Positions 1 through 11,325 of a stretch of DNA of 64,000 bases are shown here, in pieces (position 1 is the stretch's first letter; each line of letters begins with the position of its first letter). The notes below the pieces were generated by a model that worked only from the letters and a program-made list of their open reading frames with translations, was not told where the DNA came from and ran no database searches. This DNA is from Porphyra umbilicalis. Its lineage: Eukaryota > Rhodophyta > Bangiophyceae > Bangiales > Bangiaceae. Where the stretch lies: positions 62,001 through 126,000 of the forward strand of contig KV918877.1 of the NCBI GenBank assembly GCA_002049455.2. Reading direction: 5' to 3'. Position numbers and translations under genes: made by a program.

Positions 1-673
1 TCGGGGGGGGGCGGGGGAGGTGCCTCGGTGACCCCTCGCGCGGGGCCCGCCCATGGCGCGTCGCGGCGGGGCGCCGGCGGGCGCGCCGACCGCGCCGCCC
101 CAGACGCGTGACGGGGGCGGGTCTGCCCGCCGCCGTGTCCCACCGCCGCCACCGTGGGGCGGCACCGCCGCGCGCACGGCGCCGCGACAGAGACGGTGGG
201 GCGGAGCGCCGGGGGGGGGGGCCGGTGGGCGCGCGGTAAGCGCGGGGAGGGTAGGGGGGGGGAGCGGTCACCCGTCCCGCGCCCACCACTGGCAGCGGCG
301 GCACGCCGCCCGCGGGCGCGCCCTTGACACGGCGGGGGGCACTCTGCCGTCGGCCGCTACGAGGTGGATACGTCGTCAGCTTCTGATGCATTCCCCAACG
401 AACGCCCAACGACCCGCTCGTTGCGACAACGACGCAACGAACCCGCCATTCGTTGGGGCTTGTTGGGGCCCAACATGTCCCAACGAGCAGCCCAACATGT
501 CCCGGATTCGTTGGGCCCTCTCGCACGACTCTCTCGCGACTAAGGCCTGTCGAGCCGCGGCAGGGACGGGCTAAGGACGTCGGGACAGCGTCAAAGTATG
601 TAAAGTTGATATAAATACCGATGACAACGCCGAGAGATGCAGAGCATTTGACGTCCATTGATGTTCAGCACCC
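1..673. other. Intergenic, GC-saturated
   Basis: No gene is supported here. The first 350 bases are G/C-biased low complexity, open in several frames on both strands. The only notable structure is the CCCAACG-rich repeat cluster, listed separately. Confidence 0.5.
393..512. repeat. CCCAACG/CGTTGGG-rich dispersed repeat, copy 1
   Basis: The motif CCAACG and its complement CGTTGG recur about ten times in 120 bases, in both orientations, around the self-complementary core GTTGGGGCCCAAC. A block reading CCCCAACGA, then CTCGTT, then GACAACGA is shared with copy 2 near 2.8 kb. The mixed orientation would let it fold back on itself. The family is not recognised. Confidence 0.6.
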
Positions 674-2450
674 GTGGGATTGCTGGCGCGTGCGCCGCAG
701 CCGCCGCCGTCGCCCACTCCCAACAGCTCCGTCCCGACGCGCCCTGCCCCCCCGTCTCCGTCCTCCGCGGCTGACGCGCCCGCGTGGCCGTCCTCCTCCA
801 CGCCCAGCGACGGCGCGAGCGTCGGTGGCGGCGCCGACGAAACCCCCGTGGGGCTGCTGTCCCCCTCCGCCTCCCCGGCGGCGCGGCGATCGGGTGGCGC
901 CCCTTTCCTCCTGCCGCCACCTCCCCCGCCGGGCCCCCGATCTTGGCCGACATGGCCCCATGACGATGACGAGGCGCCGTTGTTCGCAGTACACCTCCCG
1001 CACGGGCCAGCGGTGCTGACAGCGGAGGATATCGGCCTCCCGCCGCCCGTGTTAGGGCTCCCCTGACTGGGCGGGGTGTGGAGGAGGTGATCACAGAAGC
1101 CGCGGCGGCGCTTTAGACGACGCGGGGGGAGTGGCGGGGGCACGTCGCGGCGTTGCGGCGGGCGCGGCTGCTCGCGTCGCAAAGCCAGTAAGTTTTCAGG
1201 GGGGCGGAGTGGAGAGGTGAGCGCCCGAGCAGAGGGACGGGGGGGGGGGGGATGTGCGCAGGTGGAGGGGGAGGGGGCGCCGCCGCGGCGGGTCGACGCG
1301 CCTCCCCGCCACCACCTCCGCCCGCTGTGGAGCGCCCGGCACTGACCCCCGTTGACTGGCGTCTCCCCTGCGGTGCGCCCTCCCCATGGTAAGTGCGCCC
1401 TCTCCCCCCCCGCGTCCCCCACCGCTCGCTCCCTTCCCCCGCCCTCCCGCGCCCCCCTTTTCCCACAGGTCTGGGCGCCCCAAACCGAAGCCGGCGACGC
1501 CGCCCGCTGCGTCCTCACTCGCCTGGTATGCCCCCTCTCCAGCGCCCTCGCCACTCAAGTCTGGGACCTCCGCTCCGTAACCGTCCAGGTAGCGGCTGCG
1601 GTCATTGCCACGCTTGTTCGGGCGCTCGGCCTCGCCTACGCCGACGCCGCCGCCGACCGCCTCCTCCCCGCGCTGCTCGGCGGCGCCGGCGCGACGGTGG
1701 CGGTCATTGCGTCGGCGGTAGTCAGCGCAGCGACGGTGCTGCTCGAGGCGGGGGGGGCGGAGGTGCCCCTGTCGGCGGTGGTGGCACTGGCGGTCGGGCT
1801 CGCCAACCGCCGCGGCACGCTGCTGGCGACGCGGCAGGCGTCGGTGGGTCTGCGCCGCGTGCACCTTGCCGCAACGCCGCCGCCGCCGCCGGCTGGGGCG
1901 GCGCTCCATGGGGGGGGGGGGGGGCGTCGCCCCGCCGCCGGCCGCGTCGCGGTGGCGACGGGGGAGCATCTCCGCAGCATGCTGTTTACGACCGCCGCGG
2001 CGACCAGGGCGGCGGGTCTCGACGGCTACCCGCAGCGGCGGCCGCGGCACGCTCTGGCCGAGGCGGGGGCGCCGGGTGCAGACGTGTCCGACAGTGGCGC
2101 CGCCCCAGCCGCCCGCGGCCCCGCCCCCCGCCGCTCGTCCGCCGCCGTCGACGGCTTCACCACCCCCGGCGGGGAGGGGGGGGGAACGGTGGTCATTGGT
2201 GGGTCGGGGGTGGGCGGCGCGAAGCGCGGGCGGCCGGACGACGACGACGTGGGTGTCGCGGTCGTGGCCGCAGTTGCGACTGTCACGGGCGCCGCTGTCG
2301 CTGCCGCCGCCGTCCCGATCGCCGACGACCGACTGTCGCGGCGGCTGGTCGTCGTGCGGGGCAGCGCCGCCGCAGCCGCCAACGGTCCGTCGGGGGCACG
2401 ACGCCCGCCCCCGCACGCGCAGCCGGGCCTGGCCGAAATGCATCAGTCTG
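674..2450 (+). CDS. Possible multi-exon gene, unknown function
   Basis: The best coding signal is a frame running from about 1470 to 2450. It encodes an alanine/valine-rich, amphipathic protein with several hydrophobic stretches at roughly 1590-1820, then a charged low-complexity tail containing four consecutive aspartates. A good acceptor (pyrimidine tract then CACAG) precedes this exon at 1468. Strong donors (GTAAGT) lie at 1188 and 1389, and the piece ending at 1187 joins the 1469 exon in phase. An upstream open stretch from 674 to about 1050 is in the same frame, but I could not join it cleanly. There is no recognisable domain. Exon structure, start and end are uncertain; the tail beyond 2450 looks non-coding. 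Confidence 0.35.
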
Positions 2451-4601
2451 CATCTTTCCATGCTCCTCAGCCGGTGCCAATAGTTTTCCGAGAGAGAAAA
2501 AAACTGCAGCAAGGCCGTAGCGGTTGCCAGAGTGCTCACAACCGCATCATGTATCATGTATATCCTGATACAGCGCCCGCTCCCGCCTGGAGACCGTCCA
2601 CACCTGGTATCGGGTTCCATATCCGGACTTACCCGCTTGCTGCTCGCGTGCACTTCCATTGCAGTAGCGACCCAATTCCACTGCATTCCCACTCCGCGTC
2701 CGACAGTAGTCAAGGACAACTCCAGTACACAGAAGGCTTGAGAAATCTGTGGCCAGGAGTGCGTCTCCCATGGCTCTGTCTCGTGACAGAGGTCGTTGGG
2801 GATGTTCCCCAACGTGCCCAACGCGCCCGATTCCCCAACGAGTCCCCCAACAAACCCCGACGAACCGGGTGCTCGTTCCGACAACGAGTCCCAACGCTTT
2901 TGGGACATGTTGGGGAAAACATCAACCACTGACGGTAGGTGAGCCGCCCCGTCGGCCCGTGTGGGCGCCGCCTGCTGCGCCAGGTGCTCCAGCGACGCGG
3001 CCGCGCCGAGGCCGCCCGCCCGTGGGATCCGGGAGCAGCCAGGCGCAGGGCGGGGGGGCGGGGGGGCGGGGGGCGGGGGGGGGGGGGGGACCACGCCGCA
3101 AACGGACAGGCGGCGGGCACGCCGCCGTCCCGGCCGCGCCGTGCAGCGGACGCGTCTACGTGGGCGGCGTGGGGCGCCAGAGCGTGGCAGGCGGTGGACG
3201 GTGTAGGGCGATGGCGGTCGGCGGGGGCAGAGCGGCGGCCATGGACGGTGGGCTACTCTTTGGGAAGGCGCGGGCAAGGACCTCCCGTGGGCGATCCGCT
3301 GTGGGACTTTTGACCAGCGCTGTTGGTGACAGCGTGCACAGTCTTTTGTGCGACTTGGGACCGCGACGGGCTGTTGATCTGGGGCGGATCGTACTTGTCA
3401 GGGCACGATGGCATTCGTTTGAGTGATCAGAGCACTGTCAGGGACCATGACGTCAGAACCATCGTATTCGTACGGTTTGCGTGCTGGGGGGCTACTAGAG
3501 ACAAAGGGTGTTACTGTTTGTCGAAGCAATTTGTTCCGTCATGGGGGTTGCCAGGGGGCAAGTCACAGCGGTTCACACCAGCTCACAGCACAGAGTTCAA
3601 AATTGCTGTGATCGCCCTTGCCTCCCACAGAGCCATCCAAGAGGCGAGAGCCCCCAGCATGCAATGTTATTTCAAAGCACGGTCACAGCACGGTCGCAGC
3701 ATGCTGGAACTTTCTTTGGAACTTGCTCAGATCCGATCATTTTTCTGGGACGCGCCATCCCGTACCGAGTCTCTCCGAACGGTACCAGGTCGGAACTCGC
3801 AACGTGGTTTCAGTTTGCTCTGGGCGGTTGGGCAGCAAGATTGCTGCGCGCTTCTTCCTGGCGCATGGCCGCGCCTCACGCATGCACCGCTCGCCCGACC
3901 GCCCCGCACCTTGTCTGGCGGTGGCATGGCCATGACGGACACGACCGAGGCGGCTGCGCCCGCTACGCGCGGCGGAGCAGGCTGACGGCGGCACGGGGTG
4001 GCGGCGGCTGCGCGGCCCCCGCCCCCGCCGGTGCGGCCCGTGGGCGACCGCCGCCCCGGCGGCGGGCACCGCGGGCAATCCCCCCCCCCCCCCCCCAAGG
4101 CCGTCGGCTCACCGGCGGGCGCGCCGCGCGCGTGACCCCGCGCCGCCCCCCCCCCCCCACCGCAGCGCCGGCGGCCGCCACGCGGGCGCGTCGGCCGTGG
4201 CGGCCGCGCCGCCGCGGGGGCGGCTCCGCCCCCCGCGCGCGCCGCCGACGGCGCGGCGGCCGACGGTGCCGCGCCGCGCCGCGGGGGGCGGGACGGGCGG
4301 CGACGGCGCGCGCGGCGGCGCGTGCGGGTGGGGGTGGGGGTGGGGGTGGTTGGCGCCGCCGCCGGCGGCGCGGGGGTGGGCGGCACGACCGCGGCGGGGG
4401 GGCGGGGCACCGCCCCCCCGCGCCCGCAGGGGGGGCGCCCCCTGTGCGCCCGCCCCGGCGCGGCCGCCGCCGCGGCGGGTGCGCCGCCCGCGCGGGGCGG
4501 GTGGCGGCGGTGGGTGCGCCGGCGGGGGGGGCCCTTTGGTGGCGCCGCCGCCGAGACACGGCGGCGGTGGTCGGCGGGTGGCGCGTGGCGAGGGGGGGGG
4601 C

Positions 4602-4632
<31 letters not shown>

Positions 4633-5505
4633 CGGCCGGCAGGGATACCGCTCCCACCGGACGCCGCCGTATCGGCAGACGCCCGTGGCCGGCGCGGCCG
4701 CGCCCGTGGGCGCCCGCCCCGCCGCCGCGCGGCCGCCGGTGGGCGCCACCACCGCCGGCGGGCGCCCCCGTCGGTCGGCCGGCGGGGGGCGTCGGCGGCG
4801 GCGGCGGCGGCGGGGGCGGGGACCGTCGCCGCCGCCGCCGCCGCCGCCGCGGCGGCACGGAGCCGCCGCGGCGGCCGCGGCCGCTGCGCGTGGCGGGGCG
4901 GCTCGGGCGCGCCGACACGACGGCCCGGCGGGGGGGGGGGGCCGCCGCACCGGGTCGCCCCCCTGCGTCGGCCGCGCGCGGCCGCCGCGGCGGCGGCGCC
5001 GTCGGGCGGCGCGGCGCGCGGCGCGCGCGCGCCCACGCGCGCGCGTCGAGGGGGGTTGGGGAGGGGGCGGGACACCCCCCCCACCCCCCCCCCCGCCGCC
5101 CCCCCCGCCCCAGGAGCGGCGGTCGACCGCCGTCGGTGCACGGCGGCGGGTGGGTCGCCGCCGCCGTCTCTGCCGCCGCCACTGCCGGCCCGCGCGTGGC
5201 GCCGACGCCGCCCGCCGCGGTCGGGCGCGGGGGGGGGGGGGGACGCGGCCGCAGCCGCAGCGGCGACCGGCGGCGGCGGCAACGCCGTCGCCTGGCCCGC
5301 TTTGAGCTCGAGTCTCGCGACGCACCCACGCACGTGGGGGGAGGGCGCCAAGTACAAAAATCCAGCCGCCGCGCGCGCACCTACGCGTGCGCGGCGTTGC
5401 CCCCTCGCGCGGGCGTCCACACGGCCCCCGCGGTGGCTCCCGCGGTGGCTCCCTGCCCGCCCCAGACGCTCGCCGTTTCGCCCGAAAACGAGCCCCACCG
5501 GCGGC
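2451..5505. other. Intergenic; GC-saturated low complexity
   Basis: From 2451 to 3900 the composition is mixed and no coding signal convinces me. From 3900 to 5330 the DNA is almost pure G/C, including 27 consecutive G at 4602-4628. All six frames are open for hundreds of codons and give only Arg/Gly/Pro/Ala polymers. I see no gene. Confidence 0.5.
2792..2928. repeat. CCCAACG-rich dispersed repeat, copy 2
   Basis: This is a second cluster of CCCCAACG and CGTTGGGG motifs in both orientations. The block ATTCCCCAACGA, then GCTCGTT, then GACAACGA is shared with the copy at 393-512, so the two are homologous and not just similar in composition. It ends in GGGACATGTTGGGG, matching ACATGTCCC in copy 1. 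Confidence 0.6.
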
Positions 5506-7518
5506 TTAAAACAAGGACGCAAAGGCCCCAATCGCTGCGGCCGACGGCGCCGCCGCGGCCGACGTGTCGTCGCCAAACAGGGATGCGTACCCCTGGATGG
5601 CGGCTGCCGACGGCGCCGTGGAGTCACAGTCCCCCGCCGTGCTACCCGCCGCCGCAAACGCCGGCTCCCGGGGCACTGTGGAGAGCGCCGCCGCAGGGTC
5701 ACCAAACGCCACCCCGACGGCGGTCATGCTGCGGGTGCCGCCCACGCTTCCCGCCGCCGCGGACTGTGGGTGACCGTTGGCGCCCGCGGTCGTCCCCTCT
5801 GCCCGGCCCGCCTCCTCTGGTGCCCGTGGCGGTGCGGTCAGCAGCCGGTCCGCGTCCCGCACCAGCGGGGTGGTGGCCATGGCCAGCGTTGCAAAGGCCG
5901 TCTCGAGCCCCTCAAGCGAAATCCCACCACCCCCATCAACGCCCCACCGGTCGGTGTGAGCGGCAGCCAGTCGACCGCCTGGCGAGTGGCCAAAGATGGG
6001 CAACACGGAAGAGGCGGGAACGACGCCCTCAGAGCCAAAGTACGTGCTCGAGTCGCCCGGAAAGGCACCTACCGGCAACGCGTGACGGTACACACCATTG
6101 ACGTTGGCGGCGAGGGAGGCCGCAAAACCCTGAAAGTCCACGACGCTCGTCCGTGGCCGCCGCCGGCCAGTCGTTACGGCCGTGGCGCCACCCCGACCGC
6201 CGCCCGACCGCCGTTGCGGGTGGGCGAGGTGGGGGTCGTCTGACGACCCGCCGCCACCCCGCGACGCCGACATAACCGTGCCATCCGACCACGCCGAGTC
6301 ATTCGAGGCCGTCGACCCCGTGCAAGACGCGGAGGACGCGGTGGAACTGTCGCTGCGGGCAGCCGACGAACAGTCGCCGGCACCGTTGCGGGACGGCCGC
6401 ACGAGCCGCGACCAGCGGCAGTCGGTACCACCGCCAGCCGCGCCGCTATGGGGGCCCCTTTGGTCGAACCCCATCTCCACGCCCCCCCCGTTGCAGGTGT
6501 CGCCGGCAGGCGTGTTGTCCGACGGCGCCCACGCCCGCGGCGTCAGCGCGTCTTCGGCCATCATGATGTGGGTGGCCACGCCTTCGGTGGTCAGCTCTTG
6601 TCCCGGAAAGTACATGGTGACGCTGCGCACCCGGCCGGCACTGGCGATCCCCAGCGCCGCTGCCGACGATGCGACCGCGACGGCTGCGCCCGCCGCCGAA
6701 TCCGCCTCGACGTCGTCCGTCGACCCCGCGGACGTCCCGTTGATGCCCGAGTTCGATGCTGTCGACGAGGACGGCTCACCGTCCGAGCCAAAAGCCCAGG
6801 CCATCCAGATGGGGTTCCCCCCGAGGGCGGTGCGCAGCAGCAGCGTGCGGTTGACCTCGTCGTACAGGAAGCGGCCGCCCATGGCTAGTTCGGTCGGCAG
6901 CGGCGCGACGGCGTCTTTGGATTTGGGGAGGACAGGCGGACCGTCGCTGGATGGGACGACCGCCGCCACCGCGGCGGCGGTGCGGGAGCCGACGCGGCAC
7001 AGGAAACGGGTGAGGGTGCTAACGTGGCCAATTGTGCGGCCGTTCACAGACGCGTATGGGATGAGCTGTGCCGATGAAACAGCGGAACCAAGGAATCGTG
7101 CAGAAGTATAGCAAAGAGAAAAGGCCAAAGGCAAAGGTGGAGACTCACCCCGCTCACGGGTTAGTCTCAGCGCTGCCGGGCGCGCTGACAACCTCCCCTC
7201 TCTGCCCATCTTCCAGTACATGGTCAGAGACGAGGCCAGGTTGTGAGAAAGTCCCAACTACAGCGACACCCCCCAACGTACCAAGTGGGACAAATCAATG
7301 CTGAGGGCGTCCCCGGGTAGCTCCCCGGGAGGGGAGAGGTACGACCCACCAGGGCACATGCTGTCGAGCGTCGCTACGCTGCCAGTTTCCCGCGTAGTCC
7401 ACACCGCCGCGGCGGCCAGGGCGGCGGCTGACAGGCCGCCTTCAACCGTCCCGGGTGGCGCCAGCAGGAACGACCTTTCCTGCTGCGTGAGGCCCGCGAA
7501 GAGGGTGGCCGACGACAT
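5506..7518 (-). CDS. Unrecognised two-exon protein
   Basis: Exon 1 (7518-7282, 79 codons) starts MSSATLFAGLTQQER. It ends at a GTACGT donor, and exon 2 resumes at 7065 after a CACAG acceptor, both in phase 0, giving a protein of about 598 residues with a 216-nt intron. The N-terminal third is the most protein-like, with hydrophobic and aromatic stretches such as FLYDEVNRTLLLR and IWMAWAFGSDG. The middle is Ser/Gly/Asp-rich. The C-terminus carries two diverged copies of an APSAAAI...ASLF motif, the second at the very end. I recognise no family. The reading frame and splice sites make it credible as a gene; function is unknown. Confidence 0.6.
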
Positions 7519-8161
7519 GGCGAGCACGCGCGTGGCGGGCGGGAGAGATGGCAGTGGTGAGCGGCGCCGCAGAGAGGATGCGGGAATGAAAAAGGCACGG
7601 GGTGGCTCCCGAAAGTACGGCAGTGGTGGGAGAGCCGGGCAAAAAGCCGACAAACATGGAGCAGCAAACGGAAGCCGCCAACGGGCCGCGACGACGCCGG
7701 ATCTGCAGCGGGCGCACGCCTGTTGCCAACGGTGCTGGCCGCCTCGCCGGCATGCGTCACCCTGCGGACTGCCCTGTCTCAATGCAGGAGCACAAAGTGC
7801 ACAGCCCGACAGCCACCCCCCGCTCCTCGACGTGTGGGTTGTGTTCAGTCCATCGGCGGCGGACCCCGAACAGCTGCGGAGTGGGGACCCACCCGTCCAC
7901 AGCTGGCATCGTCGCAGTGCTCCGCTGGGGGGGCAGCGCGTGTCAGCCGCACAGAGCCTCGTGCCGGACACGAAGCCTATGAAACAGAAAACATCGGGTG
8001 TGTCCTGGGCGTGGCGAGATTGCCGGGAAGTCGGTCCACGTGCGTCCAAGCTCACACAAGCCAGAGGGCTCCACCACGAGGCCACAGTGGCCACCTGCAG
8101 AGCCCTGGCGCTGAGCTGTCGCTCTCTGCCGTCCAACGCGTCAGCTTTGACCAAGGTGTTC

Positions 8162-8362
8162 AACGCTGCACAACGGTTCCCCAACGACGGCATGTTGGGC
8201 CCAGCCAAAATCGTCGTGCGCCCGTGTGAGACGGAAGCGCGCCCGTATGAGACGGAAATGCGCCCGTGTGAGACGGAAATGCGAACCTCCAACTAAACAC
8301 GAAACCGTTGAGCTCCGTTGGGGCCCATCGGGGCCCAACGGAGCCCCAACCAACGGCACTTC
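8162..8362. repeat. CCCAACG-rich dispersed repeat, copy 3
   Basis: Two subclusters at 8162-8200 and 8305-8362 flank the 22-bp tandem repeat. The right one contains the inverted pair CTCCGTTGGGGCCC and GGGCCCAACGGAG about the centre ATC. AACGGTTCCCC at the left and AACCGTTGAGC at the right are partly inverted, so the whole 200 bp may be one foldback unit into which the tandem repeat expanded. Confidence 0.5.
8216..8284. repeat. 22-bp tandem repeat, about 3 copies
   Basis: The unit GCGCCCGTGTGAGACGGAA with small spacer changes (GTGTGAG or GTATGAG) repeats three times in a row. It lies between the two halves of the CCCAACG cluster. Confidence 0.7.
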
Positions 8363-9622
8363 CATTGAGCATTTTCACCCTGATGGTCACATGTCAAACA
8401 AGATAGACGCGACAGGGCCACCGTAAGGACGATAAAGTTTATTTGACACTGACACAACTACTACCAACTTTGATAACAGCCCGACACGAGATGGATTTAG
8501 TGCCTCATTGGCTGCACTTTCCCGTTCAGGGGATGGCGAGAAGCGCAGCAGTCGGCGCTACAGCTAGGTGATGGGCTGTGCTGTCTGGTCACTCATGTAG
8601 CAAGACTGAGCGGGCGTAGCGCTCGTCTACGAAGTGTTCAAAGTGACTTCGGGCGATCCTGAGGATGCCGCGCAACAATAGAGCACTTCGACGGGAATCG
8701 CTGGTGCTCGGACTGCTCTGGCCACTGTAAAAAGCATCATTTTTGTTATTGGCATGACCACCATCAGGTACCCGTGCAGGCCAACCAAAAAAAAAAACCA
8801 AATCTTAGGTCTGCTGTCGGACATGGACAGGGTAGGGGGAGCAAGTACACCATGGTCCCCCTGGCCTGGTGTCTTCAGGCGGCAGGAACAACCCGAGCTA
8901 AGCAGAGATCTGGACGCGAGAGACAAGAGTGGGATGAGTGCGTATACAGTGGAAGAGGCGTTTGTGACCGACCGAAGGGCCCCAGACAGACGCTCCTTCC
9001 GGGACAGGAGCGGGCGAGGCTGCCCGTCGGTCGGATCTGTGGCGCGCGCCGGGACGAAGGAAAGTGCGTTACACGGCTTGAGCCGCGGAGAGGGTGGTGC
9101 GGAAGACCGCGAAGGAGACGTGAGTGCGAGCACCGTGGCAAGAGGGCAGACAGGGGTCCGATCGAGGGCTGCGGGCACCGCCTCGACACGGTGTACCCAG
9201 CTTCGACAGGGAATAGCCTCGGGGCGGAGGAGACGAGGCACTCTCGATTGTCCATCCAGCCCAGGTGGTGGCGCAGCACGAGGGCGGCGTGCATGTTGGC
9301 GGATTCATGACGCACGGGTGGCGCGAACGTGTTGAGGGTCTCACAACAAGGCCCGTGGCTCTGAGCTCCGCGGACTGCGCGGCAATGACACAGCCAGAGC
9401 CACATGGCGCTTCCACCGCTATCACGCGCAGTCTACGCTTGACGGGCTTGTCGGCCCGCTGAGGAAGTCTTGGAAAGAAATGAGTCGGATCCTTATAAAT
9501 GCACGGTGGCGCTCTGCAATTTGGGCACACACCTTGTAGTTAGCCAATCGGTCATCACGAATAGCACAGCTGTGGCCAGGAAGCTCTGTCCTTGCACGCG
9601 ACAATGTCAAGACCACGGGCTC

Positions 9623-9683
9623 GGCTCCGTTGGGGCATTGCCCAACGGTTCTCTAACGCTCCCCAACGAACCAAAGGTCCCCA
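9623..9683. repeat. CCCAACG-rich dispersed repeat, copy 4
   Basis: CTCCGTTGGGGCATTGCCCAA, AACGGTTCTC and CTCCCCAACGAACC occur in 60 bases. CTCCGTTGGGG and AACGGTTC are shared with copy 3, so this is a shorter relative. Confidence 0.5.
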
Positions 9684-10381
9684 GCGAATGCCTCACAACG
9701 TCCAAAATTTCCAAATTAAAATCAGACTGTTGGTCTCCAACCTCCAACGCTTTCCCCACGGAAAGGGCATCTGTCAAAGCTGACGGCGGCGTCCGCGTCT
9801 CCGGCGCCACGATTGGGCGTCAGCCGGCGCGGAGCGAGCGCGCCGACACAGGCTGTGACAGGCCAGTGGAGCTTGGACTGTCGAGGGCTGATCCCGAAGT
9901 GAGCGGCCAGGGTCTCGCAGTCGCGAGTGCCCATCTCGGTTCTGTCTAGCCCTGTCACCAAAGGGGCCTTGCACGCAGGCGACGTGACAGATGACGTGGG
10001 CGGGGTGCGTACAATTTGCAGTGGATTGTCGTTTCAATGGCTGGAGAGGCCGCCTCCCAAACGTGCATAAACGTCGACGGGCAGCACGAAGCCGGCGTTG
10101 ATCTGTCATAAGATCATTGGTTGCCACCCGGATCGTGGTGAGCCAAGCAGCGCTCGCCATGCGAGGGCTCTCTCTGCCACAAGCTGCTGTGCCCGCCGGT
10201 CTGAAACCGCCTCCTTGCGACAGTGACAAGCCTCGTATGGTCGTTGCGCCAAAAGCTGGAGAGGCCCCAGTCAAGCCGATCGATGTCTGGGCCAATCAAA
10301 CGCAGAAAAGCGCCTCTTTGTTAGGCCTGGACTCTCCACTTTTTGGCGCAACGACAATAATCAGGGTCGTTTGACAGTGAG

Positions 10382-10432
10382 AGCACCTCTATCGGTGTGC
10401 CAAAACGCCATCTGTCATAGCTTTTGGGCACG
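10382..10432 (-). repeat. Dispersed CACCGATAGAG repeat, single copy
   Basis: Read on the minus strand this is GATGGCGTTTTGGCACACCGATAGAGGTGCTCTCAC with minor context. The same unit occurs near 55.6 kb as GATGGCTTTTTGACACACCGATAGAGAGGCTCTCAC. The two are clearly homologous, about 45 kb apart and in opposite orientation. Confidence 0.6.
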
Positions 10433-10509
10433 GAGCATCTTTCAACGACCCTTTTTCCGAGGTCAGAATTCTGTCGAGGTCGCCCAAAAATAGCATTTGC
10501 GACACTGTA

Positions 10510-11276
10510 CAGTGTGTATTCGACTGCGACGCGGGGCCACTTTATAGTAGCCTGCTTGAGATTCACACTTAGATCATCATTTGGGGTGTTTCACTGCAAG
10601 ATTGGGCGCAATACCACCGTACTTGCGCGCGGTTGTGATCTCGCTACTTGCACCGACTCAAAGCCCACGCGCTGCAAGCAAAAGGTGCCACGGTCTACAC
10701 AGACGGTGTTTGCCAACAGCGCCATCAAACGAGCGACAGAAAAAAAAACAGCTCTTCAGCTACGTTAGTCTTCGTCCTCTCCTGCGAGAACCATATCGAC
10801 CTCCTGAGCGATGGTGCTCACGTCATCCTCGACGACAAACCACGTCTCCACCGCACGGCCTCTCTCTTCCTCCGACACCCCCACAAAGTCTACAACCACA
10901 CCAGAGTTTACCAGCAGAGAGACCACCTCTGACGCTGTCAGCTACAGGTAGAATCCCATGCAGCTGTGTGTGCATCACAGCGGCGATCTTGTTAGTCGCG
11001 ACTGAGAGACCCCGCCAACACGACTGGGGAAGTTCATGATCGGTGGGGGGGAAAGGGCCGCGGGAAAGCAGGTGGTAGTTTGATGGTGGGGGGATGGTGT
11101 GCGGTGCGGTGGCGACGGAGGCTGTATCACCGTATGACAGCGGGGGCACATGCTTTGTGTCTGGGTCAGCAGTCCCATGGAATGACGTCGCTGCAGTGTT
11201 TTTAATCGCATTAAGGACCGGCTCGTTTATACGACCCGGTCGCATAAACGAGCGCCCTAGTATCGAATACACACTA
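10510..11276. mobile_element. Possible TA-flanked MITE-like element
   Basis: The ends CAGTGTGTATTCGA and (reverse complement) TAGTGTGTATTCGA match at 13 of 14 positions. Each is bordered by TA, as in Tc1/mariner-type elements. Inside the right end lies the palindrome GCTCGTTTATACGACC / GGTCGCATAAACGAGC at 11220-11253. The inverted repeats are short, and the left flank is itself palindromic (CACTGTACAGTG), so chance is a real alternative. No transposase is visible. Confidence 0.3.
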
Positions 11277-11325
11277 TACTGTAGCGACAGCTCTGTTAAA
11301 AACACCAGGAACCAATCAGAAGTTC

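Larger units (their letters stand above)
7519..11325. other. Intergenic, repeat-rich
   Basis: No gene is supported. ORFs up to about 200 codons (for example 8754-9335) have no domain and overlap one another on both strands. The stretch contains CCCAACG repeats, a 22-bp tandem repeat, one copy of a dispersed CACCGATAGAG repeat and a possible TA-flanked element, each listed separately. Confidence 0.5.

Noticed and set aside
3508-6243. Open frames of 500-900 codons on both strands
   Set aside because: All are Arg/Gly/Pro/Ala products of GC-saturated DNA in which stop codons are rare in every frame. The only supported gene inside is the minus-strand one ending at 5506.
8754-9335. 193-codon ORF as a possible retroelement piece
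   Set aside because: No reverse transcriptase, integrase or RNase H motif, and three frames are open over the same bases. I found no retroelement elsewhere in the window either.
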